This document shows positions 25,231 through 36,293 of a stretch of 64,000 nucleotides of DNA, piece after piece. Origin of the DNA: Phalacrocorax aristotelis (taxonomy: Eukaryota > Chordata > Aves > Suliformes > Phalacrocoracidae); the NCBI RefSeq assembly GCF_949628215.1, contig NC_134276.1:134850125-134914124 (forward strand). The letters are read 5' to 3'. Position numbers and translations under genes: made by a program. Positions within the stretch are counted from its first letter, which is position 1, and each line of letters opens with the position of its first letter. A model generated the notes under the pieces. The model made no database searches and was not told the DNA's origin. It saw only the letters and a list, made by a program, of their open reading frames with translations.

Positions 25231-28200
25231 TGGTTTGGATTTTACATTTACCCTGTAAGTCTCCTGTTTCTTACTCCTTTATCACAGCCTGGGTCTGTAT
25301 CTTGGAATGTCCCCAGCTTCTGCCCTGCAACCTTTTTGGCTAGCCCAGCATCCTGGATTTGCCATTTCATTTTAGGGGAAATGACCATTTCTTTCAGCCT
25401 CCATGCATATATTTAATTCCCTTACCACTATGACATAGAAGCTAAAAAGATGTACTTCTCTGGCACTTGTTTCCCCAAATCCTTTTGCTTGCATAACACA
25501 GAGCCAGTACAGGCTTTCTGAAACCTGACATTACTGACTGCTGCATGTTCCTAGCTCAGACAAGTGTTTTGCAAAATTTGCTATGCAACCAACCTCAGAG
25601 TTGGGGAGTGCTCCAGGCTAAGCTGTGTATGATTGTTTTTCAACTCTGTGGCTGAGCTGAAAAAAAACCAACTTGGCCATCTAAACTCATAAGCATATCT
25701 AGGTCAGACTTAACTCTAACACTTCTGTTCTTTTGTCAAAATGGGAACAAATGAGAGCAAAATCATTCAGGGCCAAAACACGTGATTCACTGAGCCCTAA
25801 ATTAACATTTTGTATAGTTTTTGTGATAAACTTGGGGAATGAGTATTTGTTTTAGATATGGTTATTTCTGAAAACTGTAAGGAAGCTTCAAAAGGAAAAG
25901 CTGCTTGCAATTAAATAGTTTGAATGGTTGAAGATGTGTTGTTTTCAGCTGAAACTGCTCATCACAATTCAAGCAAGCATGCAGGCAGTTCTTAAACTGC
26001 TGCTGTGAATCCCACACAAGTGTCATTCAACTCAAGAGGGATGGGAGAGCTAGCTTGGACAGGTATGTATTTGAGACTACCCACAGAACTGTGCCCTGGC
26101 TTGTGGTGTGCAAGGCACTTACAGAGATCTTCAAAGCATTGCACAGGCCTCTGAAAAACAAGCTAGCCCCTAGAGTCGTGTGTGAGATTAAAGTTTAACT
26201 GCAGTGGGCTTTCTGCTAATATCCCACATTGCCTCTTGAGTATACTCAGAGCTGGTAAAGCATCGCCTCTGGTGGGAAACAGAACTCCCCAAGCCTGTAT
26301 CCCTAACTGGATCTGAAATAGAAGGGAGAAAGGGAGTACAAAAGGAGAATGTGATAATGGAGGAAGTGAAAATTTAATCAGAGAATAAGTCTTGGAGGAA
26401 CTCCCCTCCATTTGCCACTTCCTCTCTGCCCAACAGCCTACATTACAAAACTTGTGAGTTTCTTAGCACCTTCTCAGATGTCACGCTATTGTCCAGACCT
26501 GGCATGAACTCCATCTCTGCTCACTCGGGATGCCATCTCTATTCCAGTGCATTCACATCTGAGCAGCAGTTGGCAGAGGTGTTACCACCAGAAAAATCCC
26601 AAATGGCATGGAATGTCTTGATGTGTCCTTGGAACTGGAAGGCCCTGGGTTGTGTGTGAGTAGATCTCTGGAGAACCCTTCTAGGAGAGAAACCACTGCT
26701 GAGTGGGCAAGATAAGATCCCTAAGAATTGCAGGTGACATCAACCACATCAAAGGTTTCAGTGCCATTTAAAGGCTGGAGCATAATAGAGTGTCACAATA
26801 TCACTGTACCATTTGTCACTCTTTGCATGTGTTATTTCTGATAACATATTTGTGTACCAAACAAGAAAAGCAGTTAATATCCATGAGAAGAAATGTGAAA
26901 AAACATTTATTGGAGGTAAATTTTACCGCTGCATGCCCTGTGCACAAACCTTTATATCTGCTTTTGTGTCCTCTTTAAGTTCCAGATATCTCAGCAGCTG
27001 GGGATATCATGGGGATGCTTCTCCTTTGGGAACGTACCTGGGTGAGAGCCCAAGTAGTGGTGCAGTCTTACCTCCAAGCAAAGCTGCTAAGTAGCCCTCA
27101 AAGAAGGGACATTTGCTAGCTTGCTGGGGGGCTGCACCATCATTTCTTTCGTTTGAGGGGAAGGAAGGTGTGGACACTCTGCTTATGCCATTGTTGTGGG
27201 GCCATGATGGAGCAGTGGGAGGAGGTGTCTCACTACAACCTTTTCTCCTGCTGTACATGTAATGAGAAAGGTCCTGCCATCAGGTGGGTCAAACACACAT
27301 GGAGTTGCACAGAAAATTTACACCTCCCTGACTGGTGTGTTTTTTGTTTGTGGGTTGTTTTCTTTTCTCCCCAGGCTTTCTGCAGACCAGACCAACAACA
27401 TGGTTCCAAGGTTTTCTTCACCTTGAGAAGGACTTTTTGAAGACATGTGAGATGCTTACTGGAAAACCTGGGGTATGTGGCTCTGGTCTGTCATGCTTAC
27501 GCTTTAGCCTGGCCCTGTCTTTACAATGTGAGATACCAGACAAGAGACAGTTGTCCTCATAATATGCTGCTGGGAGGAGAGAGCACTTGAGGAAATTAGG
27601 CTTGCTTAGACTGGGAGAGAAGAGTACCTTGTTTCCTAAAATATATTGTTAACACAGTTTAATTGGTGCTACTTAAAACTATGCCATGCCTGGTGGAAGA
27701 AGCTGTGTAAATTTTTAAACAATTCACTTGTTGTGGTAAACCTTGTTTCTATGCACTGAAATACACTGAAATACTGAAATACACAGTGTTTACAAGAATT
27801 GGCTTTTCCTTCTTGATGAGACACAGCTTCAGCATGTCTGAAAGACACATGACTGACCTGCTAGGTCTGTTTTCTGTTTGTGTTGCACAACCATTTTTTT
27901 GTTTAGCAAATGGTCACATGAATTTGTGTAAGGCAGTCACATTGGTGCCCTAGTCACTGTAGCATAAAGTGTGGGACCATTGCAGATCATGTAGTGAACA
28001 AATAATCAGTCATCCATGCAGTGATCAACCTGATCAAACATCACTCAGTCTTTCATCTCTGCTCTGGTCTCTGTTTCATCCTGTTTTCTTCTCTTCTCCA
28101 TCATGAACAAATTTGCTTTCAAATACTCAGATGTTTATTGCTTCCTTTATATTCCTGTCACCAACTGCTATTGTCACCCAGACTGTATATTAACTTGTTT

Positions 28201-29049
28201 TTAACTTGTATTCATACATTAAATACTTTAGGGTCTGGACTATCTCTATTCCCCTCTGCTTTGTTAATTTCTTTCAAAGTGTTCTCTCTGATATTGATCA
28301 AAGCTTTCAGTGACATGTCTTAACCTCATAGCTCTGCTTTGAGTCTAGACTATGATGTAAGTCTATGACTTAAAGAGCCACAAGGTTTAAGACAGAGTCA
28401 TCAGAATGATTTTCCACTGAGTAAAGCATAGGGATGCAAAGCCAGGAGAGGATGAAGGTGTGAAGGGGTATGTATGCAGCAGTGTGGCTGGAGAAGTTTG
28501 CAATGTATGGAAGAGCCTGTAGAAGGCTGAATACAGAAGGGAAACAGTGAAGATTATGAGGATGTGCTGAAGCAACCAGGAAACAGAGAATGGTAGGTTG
28601 CTGACCTCCAGGAAAAGGAGGAATGAGATGCAAGCTAAAAAAAAACCCAGGATCTAGAAGGTGAGGAATTCAGAAGTGTGAGAAGGTAGAACAGGGTCTG
28701 AGACAGAGGAGTATGAACTTTGACAGAAGCAGTGAGAGAGTGAGAAAGACTGAAGAGAATGTGTGGTAGAAAGGTGACAGCCACAGCACCAAAGTACAGG
28801 CCCTTGAGCTCATGCAAAATAACATGAAGCCTCATAGGAGTCTGGTAGCTTATGACTCACAGGCAGGAGGTCGTTGGTTCTTGACAGAAAGTGAAATACG
28901 GGTGTCCTCTCCACTGTGAATGCCCATAAGAACCTTTTACAGCTGAAACAAATAGCTATTTCAGAACCACAGTCTTCCTAGCAGTGGAACCTCACCTCTT
29001 GGTCCAAACATTTGGGGTTCTTCTTGCTTGAAGGAGGGCATTAAAAATG
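25231..29049. other. Intergenic, no gene seen
   Basis: I find no exon, RNA gene or recognisable repeat. A short imperfect tandem (ACTGAAATACACTGAAATACTG-like units) occurs near 27758-27785. Otherwise this looks like unique sequence. Confidence 0.5.
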
Positions 29050-30033
29050 CAGCCAGGAAGAAACGACGGGCAGGAATATACAGCTGCTTCAGCTAGACTA
29101 AAGTTAGCAGAGCAGCATATCAGAAGCAGACTTTCCATAGACAAATAGTCAAGGTATATTCCTAGCTGCATTAAGTAATGCAAGACAAGGTCCTGACAAA
29201 CAGCACTGGCCAAGACAAATGTCAGCAAAGCCCCGTTTGGGCAGATCCCACTACTGCATTGAAATCTGCAGGGGCTTATTCACCTCAGAAAAGCTGTTAG
29301 TGCAGAAGCATTGAGAGAAATGCTTTCCAGCTTCCTTATTTCATGCCACAGACAAAACTTTCTGGGAGCGATGGGATGGTATAACACCACCTTTACTGCT
29401 TGACTTTTTTCTCATTCTGACACAAGAGTAATATGCATGCTGATCATACATAGCTCATAGGTAACTGTGTGTGTTACCAACTCCTGACTGGCTGTGTCAA
29501 AGCAGGACAGAGCAGTCAAAGCAAAGACGCAAGGGCTGGCTAGAAATCAAGCTTTAGCAAAGATTCAGTGCACGGTGGGTTTTTTCCTTTGCTGGGACTT
29601 AACCTTTTGTTCACTAAACTGAGCAGAGAGAGCACATTTTCTCCTGCTGAAGGAAGGGTCAAGCCAAATTAGTAACACTTTAAAAGCAGACACTGAGAAA
29701 ATCCGAAGCTCATGGGAAGCCTTAAAGGAGTGATGTGCACCAGATGTGCAGACACCAGGTGTATTTGCTTGTGCAGTGCCCTGACACCAAGGAGACTGTG
29801 GAGGTATAGCAGGCTTGTGGTTCATCATCCCCTGATGTTGCCTGCCATGGAAGTGCAAGGTGGTGCCAGAGGGGCAGAAAGGCAGGCAGTTGTACTGTCA
29901 CTGGTGCCCATGCAAAGGGCTGCAGGAGTTGCTGGTTGACTGGGAAGGTCTGGGAGCCAAAGGTGACGTGTCCCCTGCTCCCAGGCTCTCAGAACTGGGT
30001 GCTCCCAGGAAGGTTTTGAAGCATAGCCATGAT
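29050..30033 (+). repeat. 984-bp direct repeat, copy A
   Basis: This block recurs at 35244-36227, same orientation, same length to the base, and by my reading one difference (T at 29252, C at 35446). It has no recognisable coding sequence, poly(A) tail or target-site duplication, and its ends (CAGCCAGG... and ...GCCATGAT) do not identify an element family. Past its right end, after 88 extra bases, a further 60 bp (30122-30182) matches the flank of copy B at roughly three quarters identity. This suggests the two loci were already related before the near-identical core arose. Confidence 0.93.
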
Positions 30034-31989
30034 AACTTTGTTTGAAGTGGCTTCCCACCAACACTTCAAAATCCGGTTTAGGCTCATATTAGAGGTCAAG
30101 CCTTTCTTCTTAGCTAGAAAAATATCTGATGTGTGGTTTGTGGGTGTGAACACTTTGTTCGCACACATGCAATGTGCTTAATTACTTGCTCAAGGTAGGG
30201 CATTATATGTGCAGTCCAAGGTAGTTGGGATAGAAGATGTTTCTGGTTTTAAACCAGACTTTCTATCTCTCCCATTTTTTTGAAATAACATAATCTGAAA
30301 TTATGTCCCCCTGTCTGCCCCCTAGATATACAATGAAATCTTGATGGACAGGTATGAAACTCTCAGGACTGTTTGTACCTCTTTTTTTCCAGAACTCTGG
30401 AGACTGAAGGGTGCCAATGTCCTCTTGGAGGAGGTAAATGAGACAACAGAGGAATAAATCACACTGAAAGACATGAAGACCAGCTGTATGTGGCCCATTA
30501 CCATCCCTTCCAGCCCTAGGCCAACACCGCACTGTTAGTGTTCAATGCTGTGGTGTAAGCAATAGTCTCATGGGCAGAGAAGGAGCAGTGTCTCGGGGTA
30601 AGGAGGGACTGGACATGAGTTCTTAGCAGCTAGATCTTTGCTGATCATAAAGAAGAAAATGGCGTTTCTGGAAGGGAAGTTTAAGAGGGACAGGTGGTGG
30701 GGTTTTATGAGTGAATTGTGGGGAGGTCTCAACACTGGAGGAGGCTTTGTCATCACTCTGCTCTGTCCTTCTTCCTATTTGCCTTTAAAATCAAATGTTC
30801 ATCTAAAATATTCCTGCTACCTGGGGTTTTCCAGTCTACCTTGATCATCCTAGAACTGGGAGCCATAAGCTTTCTCCTCTCCATATTTCTTGTCTGTGCC
30901 TTTAATGCCAGGTCCTCATTCTTAGTGGACTGGGACAGAAATCTGAATACAGGGTTTCTTTGCTGTAAGCAAACAACAGTGCCTTATTCTCTGAAGCACC
31001 CTGACATGTGAGTCAGAAAATGGACCAGTAGGGTCCCATTTCCAGCCATTCCAGGCCCATGCTAACCTGCAGATACTGGCAGGCTGCTTTTTTGCCCTTC
31101 TACCTCACAGCATCTGACCCACCTCTTCCAGTATTGCTCTAGCCTTTCCAAACCCCACTACACAGCAAAATGCTAGTTAGCCTGTGTGACCTGCTTAGTT
31201 CCTGCCTTCTGAACTGAAGCATCCTGCTTGCTGTCCCATGAGAACAGGCTAGTGGGCCCAGCAGTTTGTGCCTAGATAGCTGCACTACTGGATTTTTCTT
31301 AAGGAATAGCCCATGACCATTATGTATGAGCTGAAGCTAGAGCGAAGCCTTTCTTCCTCGCTCTGTCTCCCTGGTTATGAATTCTCCATTCACGTATCCT
31401 CTAGCCTCATGGGGCTGCCAAATGTTTTATGGACAAATGTATCCTACATGTTCAAGAAAAACAAAATTTAGTAGATGTACATCAGCAGAACATCAGAAGT
31501 ATGTGGTGGCAATAGATGTGGGATACTTCTTCCATTTCTAGACATTGCTCATGAAAAGATTGGGGGAAATCTGCTAATATTTGGTCAGTTGGTTATGGCT
31601 TTGTATAGTTTATCTAGCTTTTCCTCTGCCTTCCATTCAACCTTCAGGGCTACAAAATATTTTAATAGACACTCAGCTGGCGTAGGTGCTATGCTTATTC
31701 TTTCTGCTGTGTTCTACCCTGTGTCAGGGTGCTGAAGAGTGTGATGGGTTGCCCAGGGCACTCTTGGGCAATGTCATGTTGTCAGAACACCCACATGGAA
31801 TTTGGAAGAGCTAGTCTACCGGTGGTGTAATTCTTATTCAATGGGATATTTTACATCTTCCCATTTCCCAGTATGCTGAGCAGTAGTTTGCTGCCATACC
31901 TCCCCCTCACTTCCAAAGAAGTATGCCGTGGGAGACAGTACCTACAACGTAACTCAAGTCAACATGTATTACATCAACCACTCTCCCCT
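30034..31989. other. Sequence between repeat copies, left part, no gene seen
   Basis: No exon or RNA gene is recognisable, and open frames are short and family-less. The 30122-30182 segment is the diverged flank shared with copy B. The rest appears to be unique sequence. Confidence 0.45.
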
Positions 31990-32800
31990 AAACCATACAG
32001 CCACTCCTTTCATTTTGCAAGGCAGTCAGCTTTCCCTTGGTAAACCAGTATCAACCTGTCCTGATTACATTTTTGTCCTTCACATGTTTGGCACTGGGAG
32101 GACATACTGCTACTAAGGATGGCTGGTCTGGAGTTCCCAGAGTCATCCTGCTTGCTTTCCCTACAGTTGGGCACAATGTTGCCCTTTTTCCAGCTGTCAG
32201 GGATGACAGATGGAAGACTGCAACCTCATAAATACATCAGGCAATTCTTTCAGCAGCATCAGGTGTATCCCAGCTTTGAGGTGTAGCCTATCCAGTTCCC
32301 CACATTATGCTATATCCAGGTTCTCTAAGCAGTACTAAGCCTGTTGCTGCTCCACTCCTGGCTGTCCCTCAACTTTCTAAACCATTATGATATGTTTGGA
32401 GATCTGGGAGAAGGCTTTGCTTCTACAGAATGTTGCAAGGAAGGCTTTGAGTACCTCAGCTTCTAAGGCTAAGGCATCCGTTACTAGTTTGTCCCCCATT
32501 CCTCAGCAGACCTGTATTTTCCCTGGACTGGCTACTAGGATAATTACAGACTCCATCTTGTCATCCATCCTATCCCATGCTAGTTTTTGTTCCATTTGGG
32601 CTCTAAGAGACCTTTCTGATTTTGTTCTTCAGTATCCAAGCAGTGCTTCTGTCCTCCTTCTCCATAGCCTATCCTTTTTTTCCACCTCTTGCATATACGC
32701 TTTTTGCATTTGAATTCATTGCAAAACTCTTTCCATAGCCAGGATAGCTTTTGTCCAAAATTCCCAGACCCTCTCCATCAAAATGGGTTGAAGATGTTGT
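31990..32800 (-). mobile_element. CR1 LINE relic, internal reverse-transcriptase region
   Basis: Minus-strand translation in several frames resembles CR1 ORF2. A segment LVTDALALEAEVLKAFLATF (about 32490-32430) matches the CR1 block LVTxDxEKAEVLNAFFASVF. Further along the minus strand (about 32280-32160), GIHLMLLKELPDVF matches GMHPRVLRELADVI, and LEKGNIVPN matches the WKKGNIVPIFKK block. The order of these blocks is correct for a minus-strand copy. The frame is broken several times and neither end is preserved, so this is an old fragment. Boundaries are approximate. Confidence 0.65.
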
Positions 32801-32859
32801 CTTTCATTCCTCATGTCCCTGTCCCCACCAAGATGTTAGGCCAGGACAAACAGTTGCTT

Positions 32860-33130
32860 CTGCGTCACTGTCTTTACAACTCTCTGATGCTGCAAATCAG
32901 TGGAAGAGTGACTGATGCCACAACCGGAACTACCGATTTCTGGGACACAAAGAGTTGCTTATCTTCCTTCCCTGCTGTTACGTGAATGGACAAAAGGGAG
33001 GCTGTCCATGCCGAAGGACAATTCATTCCCAAAGCCCGGCGAGCACTTTCCACCATCTCAGAGCAATCGAAAGAATACATCAGGCTTGAAGAGGCAACGC
33101 GGAGCTGGTGGAACAGGGGTAAGGTTGAAC
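32860..33130 (+). other. Unassigned CpG-containing open segment ending at a GT donor-like site
   Basis: Surrounding DNA is nearly CpG-free, but this stretch has about eight CpGs. It stays open on the + strand (frame from about 32915, with a Lys/Arg/Ser/Pro-rich peptide) and on the - strand. It ends ACAGGG|GTAAGG, a good donor match. I do not recognise the product. It could be a noncoding-transcript exon, a remnant of something inserted, or chance. No function is claimed. Confidence 0.2.
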
Positions 33131-34385
33131 TGAAATTGAAGATGAGGTTTAGGGAACAGAACAAGAGGAAGCCAAGGAAGGATGGTATGGTGTGAAGCAC
33201 TGAGAGATGATGCAGCAGAAGGCCTGGCAGAGACAGTGAGTGACTTCAGAAGGGAGTCCTAGAGCAGGCAGGAGATGGCCACTGTAGTGAACTAGCTAGG
33301 AGGATTATCACATTCCCAGATCATGTTACTTGCTGGCTGTGTGTCCAGCAGTTAAAGCAGGAGGCAGGAGGAAGCTGTGCGTGATAAGAAGAGGGAAGAA
33401 ATATGCAGTGTCGAGTGGTCAGGTCTCTGAAGGCAAAAGTGATTGAAAAGACCTCATGTAGGAGAATCCTTGTAAGTGGTGTGGCTGTGAGGGAAGCTGA
33501 ATGAAGTGAGGTGGAGCAGCTACCAGGCAGTGTTAGCCTGCTACTAGGTGTCTAAGTAGGAAACCCCACTTTTTAGTCATGGGATCATGACTACAAGGTG
33601 GATTGGGAGCAGGCAACTGTGAGGCAGAGAAGGTAAATAAACTCTAGCCTATAACCTCCAAGAATGTGCAGCTCAGCACGTGCTGTTGCCCAGCAGCCTT
33701 TGTCTTTTTGTCATCGTGCTCTGTCCAAAAGAGTTCTTTCATGCCCATCCAACAGTGCTCTGTGGGTACAAAGAGATGGCTGCCAAGCATACTAAGGTGG
33801 TGGGAATGAACAAAAAAATTCACACAGCGTGGCAGTAAGGGATATACTGAAGGCTAATCTTGTTTCAGGAGCTAGAAACAGGACTCAATGTGCTCTTGGC
33901 CTCTTTACCCTGTGGCTAAAGCAGAGCTTGACAGCAGTCAATGAGAAGTGTGGGGAAACACCAGTGTGCTTGCAAATACATTGGATATACAAATGCAGCA
34001 CTGAGCTTGCTGGTTAAAAGCAGACAGCAATACCTAATGACACAGCACTTGTTGGGAGCATCTATGCACTTCTGACAGGTCTGAGATGAGAGGCAGGGGA
34101 AAACAGGGACAGGCAAGGGGCTGATGTTGACAGGAAGAGAAGTGGTGGCTGGGTATTTTGGCTGCAGCAAAATATTGTGCCAGTGTGTGTTTTCTTCTCT
34201 GGGCTTTTGACCTGGACAACCTCATAGGAAGAAGGGACAACTAGGGTGGAAGTTTAGCAAACAGAACCAGGTAGATTACCCAGGTCTTATCACGGGGTGG
34301 TGCTTGGCATGCAGGGATCGAACTGGAACTGCTGGCCGTGCTGCGTGGCCCCGCAAAAATCTTTCCAGCCTAACGCGGAAAGGCT
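33131..34385. other. Intergenic, no gene seen
   Basis: No exon, RNA gene or identifiable repeat. The only notable item is a B-box-like GTTCGATCCC on the minus strand near 34317-34326, discussed among the rejected items. Confidence 0.4.
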
Positions 34386-34555
34386 GGTAGTGCCATCTCC
34401 TGGTCAGAGCAGGGGCTTTGAGTCGAGAAGCTTGCATTTCATTCTGCTGCTGACCAGCTGACTGATCTTGAGCAAACCACTTCCCCTCCTTGCACCTGGG
34501 TCTTTTCATGAAAAAAAATTATGACCCTAAGGAAGTCTGTAAAGCAAAGTTCATG
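34386..34555 (+). mobile_element. MIR-type (CORE) SINE, nearly full length, ancient
   Basis: The order of blocks matches MIR: a tRNA-derived head (GTAGTGCCATCTCCTGGTCAGAGCAGGGG), then a core resembling TCTGCTGCTGACCAGCTGACTGATCTTGAGCAAACCACTTC, where the family has CTGCCACTNACTNGCTGTGTGACCTTGGGCAAGTCACTT, then TTGCACCTGGGTCTTTTCATGAAAA and a tail TCTGTAAAGC. Divergence is high, consistent with an amniote-age insertion. Confidence 0.7.
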
Positions 34556-35243
34556 CCCATCTAAATTAAATCTCGACATCTTCAAATAAAAGTGCAGAGC
34601 TCAACCACAACTCAGCTTGGCAGTCGCTGGTGGAGGGAGAAGGCCAAATATTGTCTGGTGTCTGAGTTTCTCCATGTCTTTCTCACTGAGTTTCTGCACA
34701 CAGGTGTGACGTATTTCTTGGCTGTGGTTCTTTTTAACCGGGGGCTTCCTAAAAGACCTGTCCTGGTCCTATCTCCAGCTACATCACAGCAGAGTTCTTC
34801 AGCCATGTAGCTGAATCATGTTCCCACAGAAATTGTACTTCATTTGATAAATTCGGCACTGTCAACCATCACTGATAAGGGTGTAGTGGGAGATGATGTT
34901 TGGCCTTTGAAAATTTACATGAAGCACACCACACCTATATTTTCACTGGGTTATGAAAGCAACACCTTCAAGACTGCATCTTACCCTCCATGTAGTCTAG
35001 ATTATAACTGTCCACAGGATATGAACAATGAACCTATGCAGAAAGTACTCATGTCCTACAGACTAGAAACTAGAATGCCCGACCGTCTGCAGAATTAGAT
35101 TATTTCACATGAACCCAGAGAAACATGATAAACACTTTTCACACAGCATCAGCTGCTGGAATTTATTGTCAGCTGTTATTCAGAGCCAGATGCATAAAGG
35201 GCTCGGGGCAAACCGGTAAATGCTCAAGACCTGTTAAATGCCA
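34556..35243. other. Sequence between repeat copies, right part, no gene seen
   Basis: No exon or known repeat is recognisable in this stretch leading up to copy B. Confidence 0.4.
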
Positions 35244-36227
35244 CAGCCAGGAAGAAACGACGGGCAGGAATATACAGCTGCTTCAGCTAGACTAAAGTTA
35301 GCAGAGCAGCATATCAGAAGCAGACTTTCCATAGACAAATAGTCAAGGTATATTCCTAGCTGCATTAAGTAATGCAAGACAAGGTCCTGACAAACAGCAC
35401 TGGCCAAGACAAATGTCAGCAAAGCCCCGTTTGGGCAGATCCCACCACTGCATTGAAATCTGCAGGGGCTTATTCACCTCAGAAAAGCTGTTAGTGCAGA
35501 AGCATTGAGAGAAATGCTTTCCAGCTTCCTTATTTCATGCCACAGACAAAACTTTCTGGGAGCGATGGGATGGTATAACACCACCTTTACTGCTTGACTT
35601 TTTTCTCATTCTGACACAAGAGTAATATGCATGCTGATCATACATAGCTCATAGGTAACTGTGTGTGTTACCAACTCCTGACTGGCTGTGTCAAAGCAGG
35701 ACAGAGCAGTCAAAGCAAAGACGCAAGGGCTGGCTAGAAATCAAGCTTTAGCAAAGATTCAGTGCACGGTGGGTTTTTTCCTTTGCTGGGACTTAACCTT
35801 TTGTTCACTAAACTGAGCAGAGAGAGCACATTTTCTCCTGCTGAAGGAAGGGTCAAGCCAAATTAGTAACACTTTAAAAGCAGACACTGAGAAAATCCGA
35901 AGCTCATGGGAAGCCTTAAAGGAGTGATGTGCACCAGATGTGCAGACACCAGGTGTATTTGCTTGTGCAGTGCCCTGACACCAAGGAGACTGTGGAGGTA
36001 TAGCAGGCTTGTGGTTCATCATCCCCTGATGTTGCCTGCCATGGAAGTGCAAGGTGGTGCCAGAGGGGCAGAAAGGCAGGCAGTTGTACTGTCACTGGTG
36101 CCCATGCAAAGGGCTGCAGGAGTTGCTGGTTGACTGGGAAGGTCTGGGAGCCAAAGGTGACGTGTCCCCTGCTCCCAGGCTCTCAGAACTGGGTGCTCCC
36201 AGGAAGGTTTTGAAGCATAGCCATGAT
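35244..36227 (+). repeat. 984-bp direct repeat, copy B
   Basis: Second copy of the block at 29050-30033, offset 6,194 bp, with one substitution seen. The right flank (36234-36293) aligns with 30122-30182 at lower identity after only six intervening bases, against 88 in copy A. The left flanks share at most a few bases around TTAAA(A)ATG. Candidate explanations are a recent local duplication, gene conversion between older duplicates, or an assembly artefact. Confidence 0.93.
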
Positions 36228-36293
36228 GACTATATATCTGGTGTGTGCTCTGTAGGTGTGAACACTTTTTTGCATCCATACAGTATGTTTGAT

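Noticed and set aside
32874-33200. 108-codon minus-strand open frame
   Set aside because: No recognisable domain. It shadows the CpG-bearing segment in which both strands are open. Noted there, not called a gene.
34300-34345. B-box-like GTTCGATCCC on the minus strand, possible tRNA gene or tRNA-derived SINE
   Set aside because: No matching A box at the right distance and no cloverleaf can be drawn. The MIR next to it runs on the other strand.
29050-36227. Paired direct repeats read as the two ends of one LTR-type element with a 5.2-kb interior
   Set aside because: The repeat ends are not TG...CA, no target-site duplication is visible, and the interior has no recognisable element genes. The interior does hold unrelated old CR1 and MIR insertions, which does not fit ends that are almost identical.
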